Under the pieces are notes generated by a model, which did no database searches, had not been told where the DNA came from, and saw nothing but the letters and a program-made list of their open reading frames with translations. From positions 1 through 30,952 of the forward strand of contig CAXGOB010000059.1 in assembly GCA_964011275.1 (NCBI GenBank): 30,952 bases of DNA. The letters are read 5' to 3'. Positions 1 to 7,672 of this stretch are shown here, in pieces. The stretch comes from UBA7328 sp002471345 (lineage in GTDB: Bacteria; Bacteroidota; Bacteroidia; Chitinophagales; Saprospiraceae). Both the position numbers and the translations under genes were made by a program. How positions within the stretch are numbered: position 1 is the first letter of the stretch; each line of letters opens with the position of its first letter.

Positions 1-275
1 GAAAAATCTATAGCTTCACCTTTACCAAATCGATATGCATCATCCGGAGAAGTTCTGTTGTTATAAATAAAGGCATCAAATGACCAGCTAGTATGGATAT
101 GTAAATCACCATAGTAGGCAATTTTATCTAGATTCCTTTCAATATTTTGAGGAGAATCTTCTTTTTCTACAATGGAGTTTTTGCTGACTTCCTTATTTTG
201 ATCAGAACAGGAAACTAACAATATGAGCCCTAGAATGAAGAATGTATTCTTTTTGAATGGCACGGCATATCTCAT
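1..275 (-). CDS. DUF3604 family lipoprotein, N-terminal part only
   Basis: The reading frame starts at ATG 275 and runs off the left edge of the window, giving about 91 N-terminal residues. The first 25 residues form a lipoprotein signal (basic start, hydrophobic FFILGLILLVSC, then SDQ), so the product is probably anchored in the envelope. From about residue 52 it reads YYGDLHIHTSWSFDAF, then RTSPDDAYRFGKGEA. This is the characteristic start of DUF3604 proteins, a PHP-like family with an HxH metal site in this motif. The family has no well established substrate. The catalytic remainder lies outside the window. Family assignment is confident because the motif is very distinctive; function is not known. 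Confidence 0.85.
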   Translation of the reverse strand, partial: MRYAVPFKKNTFFILGLILLVSCSDQNKEVSKNSIVEKEDSPQNIERNLDKIAYYGDLHIHTSWSFDAFIYNNRTSPDDAYRFGKGEAIDF

Positions 276-304
276 GCTGGCAAAATAGCAAAATAGATGA
301 AGAC

Positions 305-532
305 CTAATCTATAAGTAGGTGAATAAGGTAAGTAAGAAGAATACCACTGATAAGGCCTCCGGGCATATCAGCATTAGTCATTTGATAATCAAAGAAAAA
401 TATTGAGGCAAAAAGTAGGATGAGTTCTGATATCCAAATTATAGGAACTAACCGAAAAAACAAGGCCACTTTTACTGGAAAAGTTAAACCCAAAAGCTCA
501 AAAGAGATTACTTTATCTTCTTGTTCATCCAT
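305..532 (-). CDS. small two-TM membrane protein, unknown
   Basis: Encodes 75 residues from ATG 532 (MDEQEDKVISFELLGL). An in-frame ATG at 553 would add seven residues (MTCYFYA) and cannot be excluded. The protein has an acidic N-terminus and two hydrophobic segments, roughly residues 20-42 and 54-72, so it probably sits in the inner membrane as a hairpin. It lies 29 bases upstream of the DUF3604 gene on the same strand and could be cotranscribed with it. No family was recognised. Coherent membrane topology and same-strand context favour a real gene, but its shortness leaves doubt. Confidence 0.55.
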   Translation of the reverse strand: MDEQEDKVISFELLGLTFPVKVALFFRLVPIIWISELILLFASIFFFDYQMTNADMPGGLISGILLTYLIHLLID

Positions 533-685
533 AGCGTAAAAGTAACAAGTCATTCATTTAAATTCCAATTTTATTTTTTAAAAGTCCAGTGTTCTAATGT
601 CAATGCATGTTTATTCTCACCTGAAACTTAAACTTAAACTTAGATAACATTTCAGTGAGATAGGCACATGTTATTGATCTCGGCA

Positions 686-693
686 TATATTTG
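686..693 (+). promoter_or_regulatory. Bacteroidota-type -7 promoter element (TATATTTG)
   Basis: TATATTTG matches the Bacteroidota -7 consensus TAnnTTTG exactly and lies 21 bases before the ATG at 715. It overlaps the TTG at 691, which argues against TTG as the start of the dehydrogenase. No convincing -33 TTTG was found at the usual distance, so the call is tentative. Confidence 0.4.
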
Positions 694-714
694 AAATCCA
701 ATAAAATCTTCCAG

Positions 715-1941
715 ATGAATTTCGAATACAGTGATAAGACTAAGGAGAACATAAAGAAAGTAAAGGGCTTTATGGATACTCATCTTTATCCATTAGAGAA
801 TGAAATTATTAACTACTACAAGAACCGAGACACTTTATGGACACAGTGGCCAGGGTTTGAAGCTTTAAAAGAGAAGGCTAGATCGGAGGGTTTATGGAAT
901 CTGTTCTTGCCAAAAGATTATGGTGACTTGAGTCCTGGGCTTAGTAATCTAGAATATGCGCCATTGGCAAAAGAAATGGGAAAGCTAAGATTTGCTTCAG
1001 AAGTATTTAATTGTAGTGCTCCTGATACAGGGAATATGGAAGTTTTGGCTAAATACGGTTCACCAGAACAACAGGAAAAATGGTTGAAGCCTCTTATGGC
1101 TGGAAAAATCAGGTCGGCATTTTTTATGACAGAACCTGATGTGGCCTCTTCTGATGCTACTAATATTCAGACATCAATAAGAAAGGATGGCGATCATTAT
1201 ATTTTGAACGGAAGAAAATGGTGGTCATCTGGAATGATGAGTGAGCATTGTAAGATTGCCATTGTAATGGGAAAGACAGCTCCTGATGCACCTAAGCATA
1301 TGCAGCAAAGTCAAATTCTTGTGCCTACTGATACTCCTGGAGTAGAAATAGTGAGACACATGAATGTGTTTGGTTATGATGATAGCCCTGAGGGGCATGC
1401 TGAGGTAAGATTGAATAATGTAAGAGTACCTGCTGAGAATCTAATATTAGGTGAAGGAAGAGGATTTGAGATTGCCCAGGGCAGATTAGGACCTGGAAGA
1501 ATACATCATTGCATGAGACTTGTAGGAGTAGCTGAAAGAGCTTTAGAATTAATGTGTAGAAGAGTATCTGAACGACAAGCTTTTGGTCGTCCATTAATTA
1601 AATTTAGCAGTATACGACAAGATATTGCTAAATCAAGATGTGAAATCGAGCAAGCAAGACTTCTTACATTATCTGCAGCAGATAAAATGGATACTGCTGG
1701 CAACAAGGAGGCCAAAGACCTTATTGCTATGATTAAGATTATAGCACCTAATATGGCATGTGCAGTTTTGGACAGAGCGATACAGGCACATGGAGGCATG
1801 GGAGTAAGTCAGGATACTTTCCTTGCTGCGGCTTATGCAGGATCTAGAACATTAAGACTAGCAGATGGACCAGATGAAGTACATATGTTCCAGTTAGGAA
1901 GAAATACCGTTAATCAAGTAATGGAAAGAGCACAGGTTTAA
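715..1941 (+). CDS. acyl-CoA dehydrogenase, ACAD10/11-like
   Basis: FAD-dependent acyl-CoA dehydrogenase of 408 residues, probably cytosolic. The start was set at ATG 715 (MNFEYSDKTKEN) because the family usually begins this way; a TTG at 691 would add eight residues. Seen: the substrate/FAD loop FFMTEPDVASSDATNI, the arginine region RRVSERQAFGRPL, and the C-terminal QAHGGMGVSQDTF followed by LRLADGPDEVHMFQLGR. The LADGPDEVH signature is typical of the ACAD10/ACAD11/LvaC-like branch and lacks the IYEGT glutamate of medium-chain enzymes. The stop is immediately followed by the ATG of the histidine-phosphatase gene, indicating an operon. In known relatives a partner kinase phosphorylates 4-hydroxyacyl-CoA; no such kinase gene is in view. 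Substrate here is inference. Confidence 0.93.
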   Translation: MNFEYSDKTKENIKKVKGFMDTHLYPLENEIINYYKNRDTLWTQWPGFEALKEKARSEGLWNLFLPKDYGDLSPGLSNLEYAPLAKEMGKLRFASEVFNCSAPDTGNMEVLAKYGSPEQQEKWLKPLMAGKIRSAFFMTEPDVASSDATNIQTSIRKDGDHYILNGRKWWSSGMMSEHCKIAIVMGKTAPDAPKHMQQSQILVPTDTPGVEIVRHMNVFGYDDSPEGHAEVRLNNVRVPAENLILGEGRGFEIAQGRLGPGRIHHCMRLVGVAERALELMCRRVSERQAFGRPLIKFSSIRQDIAKSRCEIEQARLLTLSAADKMDTAGNKEAKDLIAMIKIIAPNMACAVLDRAIQAHGGMGVSQDTFLAAAYAGSRTLRLADGPDEVHMFQLGRNTVNQVMERAQV

Positions 1942-2655
1942 ATGAGTAAATTGGTTTTTATCAGGCATGCTCAAGCCTCTTATATGTCTGATGATTATGA
2001 CAATCTATCAGATTTTGGAATAGAGCAGAGCAAGTCTTTAGGTAGGTATTTCAACAAAGAAGGAATCAGATTTGATCAGGTCTTTGTAGGCCCTCTGAAG
2101 AGGCACGCACAGACATTTAACCATTCAATGGAGCAGTTGCCGATGAATAATCGGAATGAGCCTGTATTCTTGGATGGACTAAAAGAACACAATGGACCAG
2201 AAGCGCTCAGAGTGAAGCACAATGAAATTCAGGATATCTATCCAGAAGTAGAGGGGTGGAGAAGAGAAATGGATTTAGATCCAACCCTGAAGCATCGAAA
2301 TTCTTTGAGAATTTTTAGACTGTTTATGGCTGATTGGATGGACGAAAAAATCGTAGTAGATCATCCTGATGTAGAACCATATGATCAATGGAAAAAGGGA
2401 GTGAAAGCAGCTGTAGATACCATTTTTCAAAGTTTACAAGGTAGAGAAAATGTTGCGGTGTATACCTCTGGAGGTACTATTGGATCTGTGATAGGTATTG
2501 CTTTAGGGCTAGAAAATGGACGGACTATTGCAAATCTTAATGACTCCATAAGGAATACTTCGTTATCTCATTTTCATTATTCAGAACAAGGCTTTAATGT
2601 TTTGTCATTTAATGAAATACCACATTTAACGAAAGAACAAATCACATTTGTGTAA
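1942..2655 (+). CDS. histidine phosphatase superfamily protein
   Basis: 237 residues of the histidine phosphatase (phosphoglycerate mutase-like) superfamily. The catalytic RHA motif is at residues 8-10 (VFIRHAQASY) and the second arginine region is VFVGPLKRHAQTF. The second catalytic histidine of the usual HGGxI motif is replaced: the sequence reads VAVYTSGGTIG, so serine stands where histidine is expected. The start codon directly abuts the stop of the acyl-CoA dehydrogenase (TAA ATG), so translation is probably coupled. Phosphatases of this type often accompany ACAD10/11-like dehydrogenases, so an acyl-CoA phosphate intermediate is a possible substrate, but this is inference. Family assignment is firm; activity is uncertain because of the changed residue. 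Confidence 0.88.
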   Translation: MSKLVFIRHAQASYMSDDYDNLSDFGIEQSKSLGRYFNKEGIRFDQVFVGPLKRHAQTFNHSMEQLPMNNRNEPVFLDGLKEHNGPEALRVKHNEIQDIYPEVEGWRREMDLDPTLKHRNSLRIFRLFMADWMDEKIVVDHPDVEPYDQWKKGVKAAVDTIFQSLQGRENVAVYTSGGTIGSVIGIALGLENGRTIANLNDSIRNTSLSHFHYSEQGFNVLSFNEIPHLTKEQITFV

Positions 2656-2665
2656 ATAAAAAATA

Positions 2666-3673
2666 ATGACCTTGAACAAGCAAGTAAAATTAGCCAAGAG
2701 GCCAGTAGGAATGCCAGATGAAAATACTTGGACTTTGGAATCAAGTGAATTGCCAGCTGTTGGAGAAGGGCAAATGTTGATCAAGAATCATTTTATTTCT
2801 CTTGACCCTGCCATGAGAGGGTGGATGAATGATGTAAGATCATATATTCCTCCGGTACAAATAGGTGAGGTGATGAGAGCAGGATCCATAGGTGAAGTAA
2901 TTGAATCAAAACACCCAAAATTTAAAGTAGGTGATGTTGTAAGTGGCTGGGGAGGAGTACAACAGTATAGCCTTACCGATGGTCAGGGTTATTATAGTGT
3001 GGATGCTAGTTTAGCACCAATGCCCACATATATAGGTACTTTGGGGATGCCAGGGATGACTGCATATTTTGGAATATTAGAAGTAGGAAAGATTAAAGAG
3101 GGAGAAACCGTTTTGGTTTCAGGAGGAGCAGGAGCAGTAGGTAGTGTAGTAGGTCAGATTGCTAAAATTAAAGGATGTAAAGTCGTAGGAATAGCTGGTG
3201 GTCCAGAGAAGTGTAAGTATATGAAGGAGGAGCTTGGTTTTGATGGAGTAATTGATTACAAGAATGAAAATATCCATGCCGGAATAAAGAGAGAATTGCC
3301 AAAAGGGATAGATGTTTATTTTGACAATGTAGGAGGAGAGATCTTAGATGCAGCCTTGGCAAGAATAAATATGAAGGCAAGAATTGTAATATGCGGGGCA
3401 ATCTCACAATACAACAATAAAGAAAATGTCACAGGACCTTCTAATTATTTGGCTCTACTTGTGAACAGAGCATCCATGACTGGAATGGTGGTTATGGATT
3501 ATGCTCAGGACTACGGTAAAGCAGCTATGGAAATGGGAATGTGGATGGCTCAAGGCAAGTTGAAAAGCAAGGAAGATGTGTATGAAGGAATTGACAATTT
3601 CTATGATACTTTTAAAAGACTATTTTCTGGAGAAAAGATGGGTAAGTTGGTATTGAAAGTCCTTGAGGATTAG
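2666..3673 (+). CDS. NADP-dependent MDR oxidoreductase (PTGR1/CurA-like)
   Basis: 335 residues of the zinc-independent medium-chain dehydrogenase/reductase group that includes leukotriene B4 12-hydroxydehydrogenase/prostaglandin reductase and CurA. The family signature LDPAMRGWMND is at about residues 47-56. The nucleotide-binding Rossmann loop VSGGAGAVGSVVGQIA is at residues 151-166, followed by YFDNVGGEILDAAL. Known members reduce C=C bonds of alpha,beta-unsaturated ketones or aldehydes with NADPH. The gene follows the phosphatase gene by 10 bases and is the last member of the plus-strand operon; no clear terminator was seen in the 106 bases after it. Together the operon suggests processing of enoyl or oxidised lipid-derived acyl groups. 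Confidence 0.92.
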   Translation: MTLNKQVKLAKRPVGMPDENTWTLESSELPAVGEGQMLIKNHFISLDPAMRGWMNDVRSYIPPVQIGEVMRAGSIGEVIESKHPKFKVGDVVSGWGGVQQYSLTDGQGYYSVDASLAPMPTYIGTLGMPGMTAYFGILEVGKIKEGETVLVSGGAGAVGSVVGQIAKIKGCKVVGIAGGPEKCKYMKEELGFDGVIDYKNENIHAGIKRELPKGIDVYFDNVGGEILDAALARINMKARIVICGAISQYNNKENVTGPSNYLALLVNRASMTGMVVMDYAQDYGKAAMEMGMWMAQGKLKSKEDVYEGIDNFYDTFKRLFSGEKMGKLVLKVLED

Positions 3674-3779
3674 GAGTCATTACTTCAATGTTGGTAGATT
3701 GTAAATAAGAAATTGGGGTAAAGAATCAATACATCGATATAGAATGAAATCTTGTAATTAGAAAATCGAGTGTTCGGTT

Positions 3780-4247
3780 TTAAACTAAGCCTTGATTAAA
3801 AAGATTATTAGAGAATTCTTCAGCCTCCATTTCCAAAGGACTATTTTTATATCCATATTTTAGGCATTGATAAATATATTTTTTCAGAAAAGGAATGTGA
3901 CCTCCAAGATCTTCGTATTGTTTTACATGGACTAATTCATGAGCTATCAGATGGAGATTCGTTTCATGTTTTTTTTCTACAAGAATAGCATTCCCTAAAG
4001 TGAGTCCGACGGGAGCAGATAGAATGGACTTCGTGAAAAGAGAAAGAAAACTGAAAACCCAGCTCAAAGGGTGAGTTATTTCTGAGACTGCTAAAATTCT
4101 AATTTTGGTCAAATCATTAATTTTCAAAATTTCACCTATTTCTTTTTCCTTTGAATTCAAGGACCTTCCGGTCTTAAGCACTTTCTTTTCCTTGAGAAGA
4201 GTCCATATTGTAGTGATGTAAATGAATGGAGTAAGCAGGAAGATCAT
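3780..4247 (-). CDS. HExxH zinc-metallopeptidase-like membrane protein
   Basis: 155 residues with an N-terminal hydrophobic segment (about residues 1-18, IFLLTPFIYITTIWTLL). A second hydrophobic stretch is around residues 62-75. Near residue 104 comes a clear zincin motif, LIAHELVHVKQYEDLGG, followed about 30 residues later by LEMEAEEFSNNLF, which could supply the third glutamate ligand as in other short HELxHxxQ proteins. The active site would therefore be close to the membrane. It lies just downstream of the DUF998 gene (24-base gap, same strand), so the two may be cotranscribed. No named family was recognised; metallopeptidase activity is inferred only from the motif, and a non-catalytic role is possible. 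Confidence 0.7.
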   Translation of the reverse strand: MIFLLTPFIYITTIWTLLKEKKVLKTGRSLNSKEKEIGEILKINDLTKIRILAVSEITHPLSWVFSFLSLFTKSILSAPVGLTLGNAILVEKKHETNLHLIAHELVHVKQYEDLGGHIPFLKKYIYQCLKYGYKNSPLEMEAEEFSNNLFNQGLV

Positions 4248-4271
4248 AATAACAAATGTTGTCTTGAATAA

Positions 4272-4880
4272 TTATGAAGTTGAATTCAAATTAGCAGTCA
4301 CTTGTTTATTGAAAATTAATTCTATTGATGTAACTGCAGTCCAACCAAAGACAATACCGAATACTAATCTATGAGTGATTGGCATTGACCATAAACCAAG
4401 GCCGAAGCCAGCCATTGATAAAACAAGAGCTATTGCTGTGAAATTTGCGCGCATTCTAATTTTCTTTTGTAACATTGGATTAGAGCCAAGTCTTGAAAGT
4501 CCAAATAACCAAAATGCCAATCCAAGGCATATCGATACCATATGTGCTTTAGAATAATGTGAGTTTGGAATATTCATGTCTGTGGATATTGCTGTAAAAG
4601 AAAATCCTAGTCCAAATAATGACAATAGAATTGATAATAATTGATTATTTAACAACCTGCCATAACAAAAGCCAAAAACGATCAATAGAATTTCAACTAA
4701 AACAAATGCAGTTAGATTGAACCAGATTGCATTTGGTTGCCCCAGTGCTCCTAGTTTACTTATGAAATCGTCAAAAAAACTAAACTCATTATTTGAGAAT
4801 CCAAAAGTTATCAAAGCTGCAATCAATATAACTACAGATGATAATCCAATAACTCCTACTAACTTTCTTCCTAGTCTCAC
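4272..4880 (-). CDS. DUF998 family membrane protein
   Basis: About 202 residues with six predicted transmembrane helices (near residues 7-28, 50-74, 83-98, 110-130, 145-165 and 170-188). The N-terminal motif FFDDFISKLGALGQPNA and the later SHYSKAHMVSICLGLAFWLFG are typical of DUF998, an integral membrane family without an assigned function. The best start is GTG 4880; there is no in-frame ATG upstream before a stop, although an ATG at 4923 exists in another frame. The gene begins 46 bases after the serine-hydrolase gene on the same strand, so the three genes from 5973 to 3780 may form one transcript. Confidence 0.78.
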   Translation of the reverse strand: MRLGRKLVGVIGLSSVVILIAALITFGFSNNEFSFFDDFISKLGALGQPNAIWFNLTAFVLVEILLIVFGFCYGRLLNNQLLSILLSLFGLGFSFTAISTDMNIPNSHYSKAHMVSICLGLAFWLFGLSRLGSNPMLQKKIRMRANFTAIALVLSMAGFGLGLWSMPITHRLVFGIVFGWTAVTSIELIFNKQVTANLNSTS

Positions 4881-4926
4881 ACTTCTTACTTTTTTCTTTC
4901 TGACCTCGGTGGGTTCGAATCATGGA

Positions 4927-5973
4927 TCATTGGGTGTTTCCTTTTCTTAGGATTTTAATGATTCTATTGTATACTATTTCTGATATTGTCCAAAAATCAC
5001 CTCCACTGGAGCTTACAAATTGAATAACTATTGTATCAATGTCTTTATGATATTTTGCGATACTCTGATATCCAGGTAACAGCCCTGTGTGTTCATATTT
5101 ATAAATTGATGAATAGACTGTCTGTTCATCTGTACTAAATAGGGACCCATCATTTAAAGCTCTCAAAAATATTCCCACATCTTCAGCAGTAGCAATCATA
5201 GATCCTCCCGGAGAAATGAAGTCAAGCATTTTTACATCCTGTTCGAAGTGGGTATCATATCCACTGACAACGTCATTAGAGTCAACTTCACTCAGTAATC
5301 CATATGTATGTGTTAACCCAAGTGGATCCAAAATTTCATTTTTAATATAGTCTTGATGACCATAACCCAATGTTCTATCCAGGATATTACCAATCAAAAG
5401 ATAATTTGTATTTGAATAGTCGTAACGATTATCTGGTTCAAATTCAGAAGGATCATCTACAACAAGTCCAAGTATCTCATTGAGATCAGTAAGTGATTTG
5501 TCCCATGGGTACTCAGGGTCATCTATAAAATCAGGAATTCCGCTGCGGTGTTGCAACAACATTCTCAAGGTAATCTCATCAGCATTCTCAATCCTGTCAT
5601 CCAGTTCTGGTAAGAGATTAGAAAGTTTTTCATCCAAAGACAAACTTTGACTAGTGATCAACTTTGCTGTTGCAGCAGCTATGTACAGTTTGCTGATGCT
5701 TGCAATTTTAAATAATGCCTGTGGATCTACAGGCATTTCATTTTCTCTATCTTTCCATCCTGCAGCATGATATTCATTGGGCTTGCCCGGTTGATCAATA
5801 TACACAATAATCCCATCCAGTTTATGTCTTAGAGCTTGATCAAGTTGTTCCTGAATTGTATCTGGTAAAGGTAATATCCAGGCCTTTACCATATCCCAAG
5901 GGGGAAATACCACGAGGCATACCAAGGACACCACTGTTATACCTAGAGTTATTATTCGTTTTGTTTTTTTCAT
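4927..5973 (-). CDS. class C beta-lactamase-like serine hydrolase
   Basis: 348 residues of the beta-lactamase/penicillin-binding-protein-like transpeptidase fold. All three active-site elements are visible: SxxK as S92-I-S-K95 in FKIASISKLY, YxN as Y186-S-N188 in YDYSNTNY, and an HTG triad at 295-297 (EHTGLLPGY) in place of KTG. An N-terminal hydrophobic segment (residues 9-24) acts as signal or membrane anchor, so the enzyme should act in the periplasm. Such proteins are more often D,D-peptidases or esterases than true beta-lactamases. It probably heads a transcript with the DUF998 and HExxH genes. The start ATG is followed by a typical MKKTKR signal start. Confidence 0.9.
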   Translation of the reverse strand: MKKTKRIITLGITVVSLVCLVVFPPWDMVKAWILPLPDTIQEQLDQALRHKLDGIIVYIDQPGKPNEYHAAGWKDRENEMPVDPQALFKIASISKLYIAAATAKLITSQSLSLDEKLSNLLPELDDRIENADEITLRMLLQHRSGIPDFIDDPEYPWDKSLTDLNEILGLVVDDPSEFEPDNRYDYSNTNYLLIGNILDRTLGYGHQDYIKNEILDPLGLTHTYGLLSEVDSNDVVSGYDTHFEQDVKMLDFISPGGSMIATAEDVGIFLRALNDGSLFSTDEQTVYSSIYKYEHTGLLPGYQSIAKYHKDIDTIVIQFVSSSGGDFWTISEIVYNRIIKILRKGNTQ

Positions 5974-6065
5974 CTTTTAGTCATGAATTTTATCCTTGCA
6001 GACCTGTCCATTTTTGTTAATGAAAAGTCTGCTTTTAATTCTCTTGCTGTAACGGTGTATATTAT

Positions 6066-6263
6066 CTACTCTGCAGGATCACTTACATCTGCTTCTGGAG
6101 AAGTCTCATTCTATTTATCTATTAAAGCATCTCCTTCATACGTTCTCCAAACTTTATAAGGAAGTTGTTTAAGAGGAATATGTGTATATCGCTGTAGGCC
6201 TCTCTTCATTGCATCTCCATCTTCTATTGAGTATAAATCTGTAAAATACTTTTGTGATAAATT
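6066..6263 (-). pseudogene. coding-like gene remnant with in-frame stop
   Basis: Between the hydrolase and DUF1428 genes the minus strand has a protein-like frame from 6263 down to 6114, reading LSQKYFTDLYSIEDGDAM then KRGLQRYTHIPLKQLPYKVW and RTYEGDALIDK. A TAG at 6111-6113 interrupts it. The same frame continues NETSPEADVSDPAE to a second TAG at 6066. The only ATG (6209) lies inside the stretch, giving at most 32 residues. This looks like the C-terminal remnant of a lost gene. The parent family was not recognised. A short functional peptide is possible but less likely. Confidence 0.45.
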
Positions 6264-6280
6264 CTAATTCTTTCTAATTT

Positions 6281-6658
6281 CTATATGGATTGAATCAGTG
6301 GTTTGAATCCGCCATATGCCATTCGTTTGGCATCAAAAATAATCCTTTTTGAATGTGTCAATGGAGCGATTAAATCTCCCATTCGAGGGTCAGTTGCTAC
6401 ACGCTCATTTGCAAGGTCACGTGTTTCGTGAGATTCGAATAATACCCAACCAAATATGATGGCATCATCCTCATGAGCTCCAACGAATTCAGGAAAAGAA
6501 GAAGTACCTTCTCGGTTTAGATCATCTCCGACATATTCGTAGTATGCAAGTGCACCGTGTTCTTTCCATATCACTGCAACGGATTTGGCTGCTTGCTTAT
6601 ATTCGTTTAGATATTTACGTGGAATAGGAAGGACGAAAGCGTCTATGTAGTTTCCCAT
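6281..6658 (-). CDS. DUF1428 family protein (YbaA-like)
   Basis: 125 residues from ATG 6658, chosen because DUF1428 proteins begin with a YIDAFVLPIPR-type strand; an upstream ATG at 6703 would add a poorly matching basic extension. The sequence shows the family features: GNYIDAFVLPIPRKYLNEY at the start, WKEHGALAYYEYVGDD in the middle, and TDPRMGDLI with KRMAYGGFKPL near the C-terminus. The family adopts a dimeric alpha/beta barrel-like ferredoxin fold, is cytosolic, and has no proven reaction. The gene stands alone: it is followed by a gene relic and preceded by a 55-residue membrane-protein gene on the same strand. Confidence 0.9.
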   Translation of the reverse strand: MGNYIDAFVLPIPRKYLNEYKQAAKSVAVIWKEHGALAYYEYVGDDLNREGTSSFPEFVGAHEDDAIIFGWVLFESHETRDLANERVATDPRMGDLIAPLTHSKRIIFDAKRMAYGGFKPLIQSI

Positions 6659-6822
6659 TTTTTCTTTTCGTTTATTTGAGATTCGCAATTTGGTTAAAAT
6701 CATGATTTACCAAAAGAAGTATATGCCATATAAGCTTTTAATATGAAGAATCAATATTTTTATAAAATATCACATCACATTGGTCTTCCCCTCCGATAGC
6801 ACAATTTTAAATATGGAATTTT

Positions 6823-6990
6823 CTATTCTTTGATTTTTTTTAGATTTTGTAAGACCAACCACACCCCAATCATTGAACCAGAGATCCCTATTAGGTAATT
6901 CTCTTGTAATGTTAAATATATTCCGCTGAGCACAGTTATTATTCCAAAGGCTATAAAGAACTTATCCCAAGCTTTGTTAGAATTTTTCAT
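6823..6990 (-). CDS. 55-residue two-TM membrane protein
   Basis: Starts at ATG 6990 and ends at TAG 6823. The product begins MKNSNKAWDKFFIAFGIITV and ends WLVLQNLKKIKE. It has two hydrophobic segments (about residues 11-27 and 32-48) separated by a short QEN turn and a positively charged C-terminal tail, so a helical hairpin in the inner membrane is likely. A proper start, amphipathic ends and lack of stops favour a real small gene. Family and function are unknown. It is 142 bases downstream of the VOC gene on the same strand. Confidence 0.55.
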   Translation of the reverse strand: MKNSNKAWDKFFIAFGIITVLSGIYLTLQENYLIGISGSMIGVWLVLQNLKKIKE

Positions 6991-7132
6991 GATACATGAT
7001 TTTATTAAAGTTAAAGATTCTTTTTACCATGTTCATTATTCTTTTTTTGTCCGTAATTATAACAAAGTAGGAGGTGTGTTGATAATTGTAACTATGCATT
7101 TTTTATATGTCATTTGACTTGTCTTTTTGGAG

Positions 7133-7489
7133 TCAATTACTTTGTCCGAATGTCAACAAGTTGTTATCTGGATCAAGTATTGAAAATTCCTTTTGTCCCC
7201 AAGGTTTGATTTCCAATTTTCCATTAGGGTGAATATTCGTTTTGTTATCTAACAATAATTGATAAAAAATACCAATGTTATCTACCCTAATATATACTTG
7301 ACCATAATTCTCTTTTGGATCAAGATTTTTAAACTCAAAAAAGTGAATTTGAATTTGATCTTTTTCCATCATCAAATAACCTTCATAGTCTGTAGTCCCA
7401 AACACTTTAAATCCCAACGTTTTAATGTAAAATTCTTTAGTAATTTCTTTGTCACGCATTGGTAGTTTCGGATTAATATCCGTCAGCAT
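7133..7489 (-). CDS. VOC (glyoxalase/bleomycin-resistance) family protein
   Basis: 118 residues with the paired beta-alpha-beta-beta-beta arrangement of the vicinal oxygen chelate superfamily. Seen: an N-terminal PKLPMRDKEITKEFYIKTLG strand-helix typical of these proteins, the strand IQIHFFEF, YIRVDNIGIFYQLL, and the C-terminal KEFSILDPDNNLLTFGQ which carries the usual DPDGN-like turn. At this length it most resembles the bleomycin-resistance-protein subgroup, which binds drugs rather than performing catalysis, but no substrate can be read from the sequence. The gene is monocistronic by spacing. Start at ATG 7489 gives the expected N-terminus. Confidence 0.88.
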   Translation of the reverse strand: MLTDINPKLPMRDKEITKEFYIKTLGFKVFGTTDYEGYLMMEKDQIQIHFFEFKNLDPKENYGQVYIRVDNIGIFYQLLLDNKTNIHPNGKLEIKPWGQKEFSILDPDNNLLTFGQSN

Positions 7490-7621
7490 AATTTTATTTT
7501 TTTTTAGAGACCAATTTCTTTTATAAGGTTTAGTATTCTTCTAAAGAACCTGATCATTGGTTTTCTTTAAATTCAAATTGTAATTATATCAAAGTCATAT
7601 TCTCTGAGGACTTACTGTATT

Positions 7622-7664
7622 GCTGATTTTAATCAATAATGATAATCTATTCATCATTATCAGC
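7622..7664. repeat. nested AT-rich inverted repeats
   Basis: ATAATGAT at 7636-7643 pairs with ATCATTAT at 7653-7660 (9-base loop), and GCTGAT at 7622-7627 pairs with ATCAGC at 7659-7664. The two pairings overlap at the right arm, so they are alternative structures. The element lies right after the stop of the amidohydrolase gene on the minus strand and may act as its 3' hairpin, although there is no clean T-run. Confidence 0.4.
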
Positions 7665-7672
7665 TGCAGTTT

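Noticed and set aside
624..645. Short tandem repeat of about three ACTTAA units
   Set aside because: Only about 18 bases long, in AT-rich DNA; no sign of a functional or mobile repeat.
691..714. TTG at 691 as start of the acyl-CoA dehydrogenase
   Set aside because: It overlaps a TATATTTG promoter-like element and the family typically starts at the ATG-encoded MNFEYSD at 715.
4717..4950. Plus-strand frame opposite the DUF998 gene start
   Set aside because: The minus strand has a coherent six-TM protein; the opposite frame is a shadow.
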